A stretch of 8,416 nucleotides of DNA from Prosthecobacter sp. (GTDB lineage: Bacteria; Verrucomicrobiota; Verrucomicrobiia; Verrucomicrobiales; Verrucomicrobiaceae). Below, piece by piece: positions 6,201-8,416 of the stretch. The position numbers and the translations under genes are program-made. The DNA lies in the NCBI GenBank assembly GCA_020216965.1, contig JAIWOJ010000067.1, forward strand, positions 1 through 8,416, written 5' to 3'. Under the pieces are notes generated by a model that made no database searches, was not told the DNA's origin, and saw nothing but the letters and a program-made list of their open reading frames with translations. Every line of letters begins with the position of its first letter. Position 1 is the stretch's first letter.

Positions 6201-7976
6201 CGTCTCCGTGCCGCGGTTCGTCACCCGTAGGTAAAGGTCCAGCGTCTCTCCAGGATTCAGCACGCCATCCCCATTGCCACCCCCGGCTGCCTCTCGAATC
6301 TCCGTCACCTGGGCGAGGGGCCGCGGGCCTGCGGACTGCTGGATCAGCCGTGCCAGGTTCAGCCTGCCCCGCGCTGCCGTCGTGGCACTGAAGGCTGGCA
6401 GCACATCCACCGTGGACATCAGGCGTGATTTCACCTCCGTCGGCGGCAGCCCTGGCGCGACACTCAGCAGCAGCGCCGCTGCCCCTGCCACATGCGGCGT
6501 CGCCATCGACGTGCCATTGAAGCTCGCATACCCCCCCCCCCGGATCGTGCTGTAAATGCCAGCCCCAGGGGCTGCCAAGTCCACCGATGCCGCGCCAAAG
6601 TTAGAAAAAGTCGCCCTCGCATCGCGGTCCGTGCTAGCTGCCACTGCCACGATGCCCGCCAGCGGGTAGCCTGAAGGATAATTTGGCAGCAGATCCGTGT
6701 TTTGCCCATCATTGCCCGCCGCCGCCACAAAGAGCTGCCCCGCCGCCTCTGCGGCCTGGATCGCCCCCTGCAGCAGGGCGCTGTAGCCACCCCCACCCCA
6801 GGAGTTTGAGGTCAGATTCACCCCCAGGCTACGGGCGTAGTTCACACTTTCCACCGCATCGGAAGTCGTGCCCCCATTTGGCCCTAAAAAACGGATGCCC
6901 ACCAACGAGACCTGCCAGCACACCCCCACCACGCCGTTGAGATTGTTTCCCACGGCCCCAATCGTCCCCGCGCAATGCGTACCATGGTTGTTTTCATCCG
7001 TAGGGTCATTGTCATTGGCAAAAAAATCCCACCCATGCACATCATCCACAAAGCCATTGCCATCATCATCCACCCCATTGCCAGCGACCTCGCGTGGGTT
7101 GGACCATAGATTTGCCGTCAGGTCTGGGTGCAGCCGGTCGATCCCCGTGTCGATGACCCCCACGAGCACCTCGCGCGATCCCGTCGCCAAGTCCCATGCC
7201 TCCGGCGCGTCAATGTCGGCATCTGGCACACCGCCCGTCTTGCCCGTATTGTTCATGCCCCATAGGTCAGAAAAGGACTGATCGTTTGGCAGCAGCGTCG
7301 GAAAAACCAAAAAATCCCTCTCCGCCACAGCCTGGCCCACCGTGGGGAAATCCTCCCGAAAAGCGCGGAGGATCCCCTCCGCCGTGTCCAGCGTGGCACC
7401 ACCCTGTGCAGCCACCAGCCAGACCGGTGCCGTCTGGAGCGCTTGCCGTAGCTTCAGCCCCTTTTTTCCCGCCCAGGCGCGCACCTCATCCGCCGTTATC
7501 GCCTCCGGGAAGCGCACCATCACATGGTCCGCCACGGAAAACTCACGTCGCACGACGACTTCCCGCCCCTGTGCATCCCGCAGCAGCCACGATTCCTCCC
7601 GCACCAGCGGATGCTTGAAATCCGTCCGCCAGAGCCGCAATTCACGCGCAGGCATCCCCTTTGCTGCCTCAATCCGACGCCGCTGCAGCAGATCAGCATC
7701 TTTCAGCAACCGCTCCTGGAATGGCCCTAGCTGCACCGGCACCGCAGGCACCCTAGACCAGTCGATTCCCCAAGATCCATCCTCCTCCCCAAGCATCGTC
7801 TTCGCAGAAACCTGGCCCGTACCCGCCACTTTCCGAACCGGACTGCGGGAGGTCTTGCCCGAGCCCTCCTCAGGCGCATCGCCACGGCCGATCAAGAGCC
7901 AGCCGAGTACCCCTGCTGTCATCACAATGCCAATACACAGACCAGCAAGGCAGCATCTTCCAGGGCTCAGTTTCAT
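1..7976 (-). CDS. Giant subtilisin-like serine protease with Ig-like repeat train (partial, C-terminus beyond window)
   Basis: The reading frame from ATG at 7974-7976 down to base 3 contains no stop, giving 2,658 codons without an end. The start is well fixed: an in-frame TGA lies at 8001-8003 with no other start between. The product is probably an exported peptidase S8 enzyme. Order by residue: hydrophobic N-terminal segment (about 8-29), propeptide-like region (about 140-228), S8 catalytic domain (about 240-546) with D276, H331, N422 and S490, a GDG-type beta domain (551-672), a carboxypeptidase-regulatory-like domain (674-753), then twelve Ig-like units (755 onward). Three of these units carry inserted domains. 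Typical subtilases have a few hundred residues, so most of this protein is adhesive or scaffolding in style. No frameshift or broken motif was seen. The substrate and the C-terminal anchor or secretion signal cannot be judged, because the end is missing. Confidence 0.95.
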   Translation of the reverse strand, partial: MKLSPGRCCLAGLCIGIVMTAGVLGWLLIGRGDAPEEGSGKTSRSPVRKVAGTGQVSAKTMLGEEDGSWGIDWSRVPAVPVQLGPFQERLLKDADLLQRRRIEAAKGMPARELRLWRTDFKHPLVREESWLLRDAQGREVVVRREFSVADHVMVRFPEAITADEVRAWAGKKGLKLRQALQTAPVWLVAAQGGATLDTAEGILRAFREDFPTVGQAVAERDFLVFPTLLPNDQSFSDLWGMNNTGKTGGVPDADIDAPEAWDLATGSREVLVGVIDTGIDRLHPDLTANLWSNPREVAGNGVDDDGNGFVDDVHGWDFFANDNDPTDENNHGTHCAGTIGAVGNNLNGVVGVCWQVSLVGIRFLGPNGGTTSDAVESVNYARSLGVNLTSNSWGGGGYSALLQGAIQAAEAAGQLFVAAAGNDGQNTDLLPNYPSGYPLAGIVAVAASTDRDARATFSNFGAASVDLAAPGAGIYSTIRGGGYASFNGTSMATPHVAGAAALLLSVAPGLPPTEVKSRLMSTVDVLPAFSATTAARGRLNLARLIQQSAGPRPLAQVTEIREAAGGGNGDGVLNPGETLDLYLRVTNRGTETAENVNVRIAPVAAASAFTVLRGEQPAGTLQPGAVFTAPMPLQVRSASSAATPLAEELEITLTYGTTLPRTLTQRLSLYLLTSSYVEGRVTDATTGAALPGAVVRLAGPSVVTATTDADGGYRVLATDGAYQATAAAAGLLTSAPVSVTVPPGRTGVNFSLGRPQLSISPPMVQANLYTGRAETRRLELRNQGSAALTWSLRLAGQPPVSGATSLLTMLPERVIAPGREDGDTGPRCFFKDAHQERLPALNAPLGSLTGVTVGLIATAWDRAVLLADLQERGAAIVTLTPPLTASVLAGVDVLLVDDAIRTMSTDDIAQARARVAGGMGLLCEADDAASVATVNQLFQGTGITAAYEGFRDVTFTDIRPHPMTAGIARLVQVSVGASATAAGQAQVLVGAGAGRAHAALARLGQGVMLFAGNEITDEANFVSGDGRRFANQVVEGLAAGPAWLSASPLSGTLPPGLSQVVDLRLDPAQAAVGSQTAYALFETNIPDEGTRVVPVDLHVADAPEMTLSAAELDFGTVIEGQPTTMNLVVRNTGTLDLRVDRVTVTGADASFFQVPLLEPFTLAPGGSREIAVALTVTAPLRLVQADLVLGSNDPLRPIIAVPLRGQRQRAPDGLVSPARISLRMREGETSAAVLSLRNRGRGPLRRQASLTAAAGGSPLWATVPGISGVVNAGATGQVKVLVDASAAGPGEQETTLVLTTNDPDTPVMRVPIQIMVQALPLPRYAPTFEAEELAVGQTGAFQIPVWNDGSAPLLLGPGVVISSAFRITTRFPISIPAGESRMLDFQFVPRAAGRLAGTVLVATNARTGPLFIRLTGQARLGPRLAVAPTTMSLTLAPGAELVRWLRVTNTGDRELDWDVALESETPWLDLEGEAAVLAPRQSTQIALRLRSAELPAGTHTAAVLLTRADTGAVTRVPVRITVRAGAALALTPRQIHLPQAWAGHVEQSAFRCENTGNLPLTLRAIRPSHQRLALLDAAAGLPVVLQPGEGLDVGFTFTTNTLGRYADAFFITTSLDPARPVRLPVTAVVSEAPLLRVMPNRVDLEVPPGEEAGATLSLTNTGGDVLEWTVSPRDGTGPAKDLPAVLAAAQASPTLLTGLLPAAHALTEGVTGSMIADGGAGMFMQGNRISTDLAPGQFLAYADGVVASSATTGVQGSYFTRKSGPLWMLAADLDGASRFTISGGLGAPSTARVTGGSLTRVVAGVSYRGFYKRVVGTPVPSVHHLIILEDRPGLAQVFDAENPGSDFHEVTGLTGRTRVYYLMFGLTSPQSYPETSLSLLMDTFLRQMVHQESADWLLLGQAAGSVTTGQTASLDLLLSPAQLLAGTYSTVLRFATNSPVTAAVDVPVTMRLPARPQITLAPVRFDFPETFVGTSSDLVCTLRNPGNETLLISAIQPSLPAYEVTGATLPMAVPRGGVAVFRLRFRPTAASDLPGELLITSNAYGRAEWRLPITGRGLRGPVMRVLSGDITATLEPGSTSQHGLRVENQGDAPLSWSAAPSASLTALAALSPASGLVLAGTAQEPLLSLITTATTPPGSYAGWMRVSGNDPLTPYQDIPVNLTVNSRPRGELNRADLAFGSTVVGSSATGVVTVSNVGNAPLRVDGCTITDPAFSITGTSFPFTLAVGASRSVSVIFTPTAAATIQGELRFATASPALPNTLVLRVSGQGLLPPVLAAQPLGGIQVALKKGQTLSTAVTVRNEGGSTLLWQASITDRSTPAGLLEDVRLRFNNAHQAILAQIQDPYLFEEGITGTYILDGGSDMYDLGNDLGTNLGSSIPYSDQQVATAPQLGTGGSYFTCKQPGLFLFTADLGPEVNSFNITGNLGADGSGTTSTDVLERSHRGRDYVAYFKSVSDAGDPSVNHLIIVERRPGLSRTYSSNTDRDDHTVHGLSGGRLYYLLFSRQSGLRVSTEMAGQVLDTFLDQVALPPTLDWVTASPTSGYLQPSATAQVQITLQTQPLALGQHSAKLRLQGNAPGAEPLDIPIQLTVEEPDMLTSPAWLELLKVEHPTAASAQLTLTARTGQSSAWTATSSARWLVLSKTSGIGSDVIQIQAGA
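201..1166 (-). other. Ig-like unit K with inserted module M2 (322-residue compound block)
   Basis: Residues 2271-2592. The first half contains 'IQVALKKGQTLSTAVTVRNE' then 'GGSTLLWQAS' (Trp 2310). The second half resumes at 'TLDWVTASPTSGYLQPSA' (Trp 2535) and closes 'LDIPIQLTV'. As in unit G, the interruption falls between the two Trp strands, there are 40 residues from the first Trp to the 'EG[IV]TG' start of the module, and 8 from the module end to the second Trp. Confidence 0.7.
396..935 (-). repeat. Module M2, second copy of the unnamed ~180-residue domain
   Basis: Residues about 2348-2527. Landmarks: 'EEGITGTYILDGGSDMYDLG', 'GSYFTCKQPG', 'LFTADLGPEVNSFNITGNLG', 'YVAYFKSV', 'PSVNHLIIVERRPGL', 'VHGLSGGRLYYLLFS', 'QVLDTFLDQV'. 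These align end to end with M1 with only short gaps. In the rows I counted, the DNA here is less GC-rich (about 52-65%) than over M1 (about 60-72%), so the two copies are not recent duplicates. Confidence 0.7.
1167..2120 (-). repeat. Ig-like units H, I and J
   Basis: Three unsplit units separate the two M-carrying blocks: H 1953-2057 (ASH-like, 'VRFDFPETFVGTSS', ending 'LPITGRG'), I 2058-2166 (BACON-like, 'NQGDAPLSWSA' and 'LSPASGLVLAG', ending 'IPVNLTVNS'), J 2167-2270 (ASH-like, 'ADLAFGSTVVGSS', ending 'LRVSGQG'). They keep the alternation seen in units B-F. Unit I shows the typical BACON-like 'SGNDP.TP...IPV.LTV' closing strand. Roles are structural by analogy, and the boundaries are drawn by eye. 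Confidence 0.7.
2121..3083 (-). other. Ig-like unit G with inserted module M1 (321-residue compound block)
   Basis: Residues 1632-1952. The first half is 'LLRVMPNRVDLEVPPGEEAG' and 'LSLTNTGGDVLEWTV' (Trp 1668). The second half resumes at 'ADWLLLGQAAGSVTTGQ' (Trp 1896) and closes 'VDVPVTMRL'. The host is therefore a BACON-like unit interrupted between its two Trp strands. Module M1 fills about 1706-1888, after a 40-residue linker with little Ig character. The block matches unit K in total length and in junction spacing. Confidence 0.7.
2313..2861 (-). repeat. Module M1, first copy of an unnamed ~180-residue domain
   Basis: Residues about 1706-1888. Landmarks in order: 'EGVTG', 'ADGGAGMFMQGN', 'GSYFTRKSG', 'LAADLDGASRFTISGGLGA', 'YRGFYKRV', 'PSVHHLIILEDRPGL', 'VTGLTGRTRVYYLMFG', 'LLMDTFLRQM'. 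Every one of these has a counterpart in M2. The content looks like a beta-rich fold ending in a helix. I do not recognise the family and give no function. It is inserted in the loop of Ig-like unit G. Confidence 0.7.
3084..4673 (-). repeat. Ig-like units B-F, alternating ASH-like and BACON-like
   Basis: Five unsplit units: B 1102-1206 (ASH-like, 'LDFGTVIEG' ending 'LRGQ'), C 1207-1317 (BACON-like, ending 'VPIQIMVQ'), D 1318-1417 (ASH-like, ending 'RLTGQ'), E 1418-1523 (BACON-like, 'LDWDVALESETPWLDLEGEA'), F 1524-1631 (ASH-like, 'ALTPRQIHLPQAWAG'). Each is about 100-111 residues and repeats the pattern 'V.N.G...L' and 'L..G......F.....G'. The units are diverged at the protein level, so this is an old expansion and not a recent DNA tandem repeat. 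Such trains usually hold a catalytic domain away from the cell or bind glycans and proteins. Boundaries are approximate. Confidence 0.7.
4677..5714 (-). other. Ig-like unit A, split by an inserted amidotransferase-like domain
   Basis: Residues 755-1100. The first half has 'LSISPPMV', 'LELRNQGSAALTWSL' and its Trp at 790. The second half resumes at 'AWLSASPLSGTLPPG' (W1043) and ends 'VPVDLHV'. Together they make one BACON-like unit ('N.G...L.WS' then 'WLS.SP.SG.L.PG'). The 252 residues between the two Trp positions hold an insertion. In unsplit units of this kind the two halves follow directly, so the insertion sits in a loop of the Ig fold. Confidence 0.75.
4857..5435 (-). other. Inserted class I glutamine-amidotransferase-like domain
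   Basis: Residues about 848-1040 show an alternating alpha/beta pattern: 'VTVGLIATAWDRAVLLADL', 'GVDVLLVDDAI', 'GGMGLLCEADDAA' (elbow-like turn with Cys), 'HPMTAGI' (H961) and 'GQGVMLFAGNEITDEANF' (N1013), then 'RRFANQVVEGL'. The 'HP.T.GI' and 'G.V..FAG...D..N' patterns with a final 'F..N.V.GL' match the GATase1-like/ThuA-like fold seen in exported proteins of gliding and surface systems. I cannot show a catalytic triad. Such domains are often non-enzymatic carbohydrate- or partner-binding modules. Its placement inside an Ig-like unit is discussed as a finding. Confidence 0.65.
5718..5957 (-). other. Carboxypeptidase-regulatory-like beta domain
   Basis: Residues 674-753 read 'YVEGRVTDATTGAALPGAVV' followed by 'VTATTDADGGYRVLATDGAY' and a closing 'VSVTVPPGRTGVNFSLG'. 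'G.V.D..TG..LPGA.V', then 'T..DG.Y......G.Y...A...G', is the classic transthyretin-like pattern of carboxypeptidase regulatory-like domains. These are small non-enzymatic beta-sandwiches common in secreted multidomain proteins, so a structural or binding role is likely. It joins the GDG domain to the Ig-like repeat train. Confidence 0.8.
5961..6326 (-). other. GDG-motif beta-sandwich domain after the protease domain
   Basis: Residues 551-672 start with 'VTEIREAAGGGNGDGVLNPG', followed by 'ETLDLYLRVTNRGTETAENV'. The pattern 'GDG..NPGE...L...V.N.G...A..V' is typical of CARDB-like or related Ig-fold domains placed behind bacterial subtilase domains. The GNGDG stretch (567-571) may bind calcium. 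The role is probably structural, as a spacer or binding module. The exact family name is uncertain. Confidence 0.6.
6339..7259 (-). other. Peptidase S8 (subtilisin) catalytic domain
   Basis: The domain opens near 'DLWGMNNTGKTGG' (W239) and runs to about residue 546. The active-site blocks are all present and in order: 'GVIDTGID' with Asp at 276, 'NNHGTHCAG' with His at 331, 'AAAGNDG' with the oxyanion Asn at 422, and 'FNGTSMATPHVAG' with Ser at 490. An acidic loop at 300-317 (NGVDDDGNGFVDD then HGWDF) is common in large bacterial subtilases and probably binds calcium. All four catalytic residues are intact, so activity is expected. The tract of eleven C at 6531-6541 falls in this domain, eight residues before the catalytic Ser. 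Confidence 0.95.
6531..6541 (-). repeat. Homopolymer of eleven C (G on the gene strand) in the protease domain
   Basis: Eleven consecutive C on the + strand read as G on the coding strand, covering R479-G482 just before 'YASFNGTS'. The frame is correct as given, since Ser 490 and everything after it stay in frame. A one-base slip would end the protease before its catalytic Ser. Confidence 0.9.
7293..7559 (-). other. Propeptide-like region of the protease
   Basis: Residues about 140-228 lie between the signal region and the catalytic domain. They contain a strand-like 'HVMVRF' (H151), an amphipathic stretch with 'DEVRAWAGKKGLKL', and later 'TAEGILRAFREDFPTVGQA'. This resembles the small alpha/beta inhibitor propeptides of secreted subtilases, which fold the enzyme and keep it inactive until processed. 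The assignment rests on position and general pattern, not on a specific motif. Confidence 0.5.
7887..7976 (-). other. N-terminal signal peptide or signal anchor of the protease
   Basis: The product begins MKLSPGR, with basic residues, followed by a hydrophobic stretch over about residues 8-29 rich in Leu, Ile, Val, Gly and Ala, then a charged linker (GRGDAPEEG). This is the layout of a Sec signal peptide or an uncleaved anchor. I see no clear AXA cleavage site, so anchor and cleaved signal cannot be told apart. There are Cys residues at 8, 9 and 14, but none sits in a proper lipobox. Confidence 0.7.
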
Positions 7977-7999
7977 GGGGCGTCTTTTCCAGACACCCC
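7977..7999 (-). promoter_or_regulatory. Leader hairpin directly before the protease start, with SD-like loop
   Basis: On the gene strand the bases read GGGGTGTCT, loop GGAAA, AGACGCCCC, then ATG. This gives nine consecutive base pairs including one G-U wobble. The only purine-rich ribosome-binding candidate, GGAAA, lies in the loop, with nine stem bases between it and the start codon. On the opposite strand the wobble becomes a C-A mismatch, so the structure suits the RNA of the protease gene. Translation may be limited by this fold. There is no U-tract, so it is not a standard terminator. Confidence 0.55.
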
Positions 8000-8000
8000 A

Positions 8001-8165
8001 TCAGAAAGCCCTGCTCAATTCAAGGCGGAAATCGCCCCACTCGGTGCCTCTGGACGCTGACCACCTGTTCCAAAGCCTGAGCAAGCTGCTGAAAATCCCG
8101 CGGATGATGAATTGCACGCCATGGTCAGCGAGGCGCACCCAGAGTTTTTCGAACGGGGTGTCCAT
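8001..8165 (-). CDS. Possible small protein of 54 residues, or gene remnant
   Basis: ATG at 8163-8165 opens a frame that ends with TGA at 8001-8003, just before the protease leader hairpin. The product begins MDTPFEKLWVRLADHG, continues with a hydrophobic 'VQFIIRGIFSSLLRLW', and ends 'LELSRAF'. About three quarters of its third codon positions are G or C, fitting a GC-rich genome, but chance could do this. No Shine-Dalgarno-like sequence precedes it. It could be a small membrane-associated or amphipathic peptide, the tail of a frameshifted relic, or not a gene at all. Confidence 0.2.
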   Translation of the reverse strand: MDTPFEKLWVRLADHGVQFIIRGIFSSLLRLWNRWSASRGTEWGDFRLELSRAF

Positions 8166-8337
8166 CGGCTTGAAGAGTGACGCTTTGATCGCTGCGGAGC
8201 CTCACGGCACTCTGGCGCAGCTTTTCGAGACGTTTCAGCACCGGCAGCCGGTCGAGGCTGCCGCCGACTTGGCGGTGGACGGGTTCCTGAAGGTCATTGA
8301 GCCGACGGAAAGAAGCCGGTGCCGTGGCGGTGCACAA
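8125..8337 (-). pseudogene. Weak 70-codon open frame, possible upstream part of a degraded gene
   Basis: A minus-strand frame starting only with TTG runs to TGA at 8125-8127. The peptide is basic and Leu-rich ('SLDRLPVLKRLEKLRQSAVR'). It overlaps the start of the 54-residue frame in another phase. The two frames together span most of the gap and could be one old gene broken by a frameshift near 8165-8200. No family is recognised and there is no ribosome-binding site, so non-coding DNA is equally likely. Confidence 0.15.
8242..8263. other. Perfect inverted repeat, 8-bp arms
   Basis: CGGCAGCC at 8242-8249 is followed by a six-base loop (GGTCGA) and its exact complement GGCTGCCG at 8256-8263. 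It lies about 87 bases past the stop of the amidohydrolase-like gene. Neither strand has a T-run after it, so it is not a classical intrinsic terminator. It could stabilise an mRNA 3' end or help rho-dependent termination. A competing stem, CCGCC/GGCGG (8261-8275), overlaps it. Confidence 0.4.
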
Positions 8338-8349
8338 GGCAGGAGCGGA

Positions 8350-8416
8350 TCACCCTTTCTCAAACACCACCTTCCCGCCCTTCATCACCGCCGTGATGTG
8401 GTCGCCTTCTTTGAAG
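8350..8416 (-). CDS. C-terminal end of an amidohydrolase-like protein (partial)
   Basis: The minus-strand frame enters at the right edge and ends with TGA at 8350-8352, giving the last 21 residues: FKEGDHITAVMKGGKVVFEKG. The tail 'GD...V.K.GKVV' is the usual closing beta strand pair of metal-dependent amidohydrolases such as imidazolonepropionase-like enzymes, where the C-terminus rejoins the small beta-sandwich next to the TIM barrel. The metal-binding and catalytic residues would lie outside the window. The gene runs in the same direction as the protease, with 373 bases between them, so co-transcription is possible but not suggested by spacing. Confidence 0.55.
   Translation of the reverse strand, partial: FKEGDHITAVMKGGKVVFEKG

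Larger units (their letters stand above)
8000..8349. other. Intergenic region without a convincing gene
   Basis: This 350-base stretch lies between the end of the amidohydrolase-like gene and the leader hairpin of the protease. It holds short overlapping open frames on both strands, none with a clear ribosome-binding site or recognisable family. I found no tRNA, no transposase motif and no promoter with both good -10 and -35 boxes. A minus-strand promoter for the protease should lie here, but I cannot place it. Confidence 0.6.

Noticed and set aside
7887..7976. Lipoprotein signal at the N-terminus of the protease
   Set aside because: The Cys residues at 8, 9 and 14 are not preceded by a proper [LVI][AST][GA] lipobox, and they lie too early in the hydrophobic segment.
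8004..8030. Minus-strand promoter with TTGAAT as -35
   Set aside because: At a 17-base spacing the -10 position is G-rich (TGGGGT) and unlike a sigma-70 box.
8061..8180. Plus-strand frame with an acidic, Pro-rich 39-residue peptide ending at TGA 8178-8180
   Set aside because: Only an internal ATG at 8121 is available, with no ribosome-binding site, and third-position GC is near 50%, unlike the real genes here.
8242..8263. Intrinsic terminator for the amidohydrolase-like gene
   Set aside because: The inverted repeat is perfect, but no T-run follows on either strand, so it is listed only as an inverted repeat.

Overview
The window is dominated by one giant minus-strand gene that starts at 7976 and is still open at the left edge, giving at least 2,658 codons. 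I read its frame codon by codon from 7976 to 3 and found no stop. It encodes a probably exported, multidomain subtilisin-like serine protease (peptidase S8). The readable Asp, His, Asn and Ser motifs place the active site at D276, H331, N422 and S490. Downstream come a GDG-type beta-sandwich, a carboxypeptidase-regulatory-like domain and a long train of immunoglobulin-like repeats.

The repeat train has a clear grammar. Units of two kinds, BACON-like (Trp pair, 'WL..SP.SG') and ASH/HYDIN-like ('LDFG....G', ending 'L.GQ'), alternate strictly for eleven units. Three BACON-like units are split at the same place, between the two Trp-containing strands, by large inserted domains. One insert is a class I glutamine-amidotransferase-like fold. 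The other two are diverged copies of a roughly 180-residue module that I cannot name. The two compound blocks carrying that module are 321 and 322 residues long and have matching junction spacings, so the host unit and its insert were probably copied together. This is the most interesting structure in the window.

Layout on the + coordinate scale: 1-7976, the giant protease gene, partial at its C-terminus; 7977-7999, a strong hairpin in the leader RNA directly against the start codon; 8000-8349, an intergenic stretch with weak small ORFs and an inverted repeat but no convincing gene; 8350-8416, the last 21 codons of another minus-strand gene whose tail resembles an amidohydrolase. Both real genes point the same way, but a 373-base gap makes a tight operon unlikely.

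The DNA is GC-rich. A very long exported protease with an 'NGVDDDGNGFVDD' loop and many ASH/BACON-like repeats suits a Verrucomicrobia or Planctomycetes type bacterium. That assignment is inference from protein style; there is no marker gene here. I saw no tRNA, rRNA, CRISPR array or insertion sequence.
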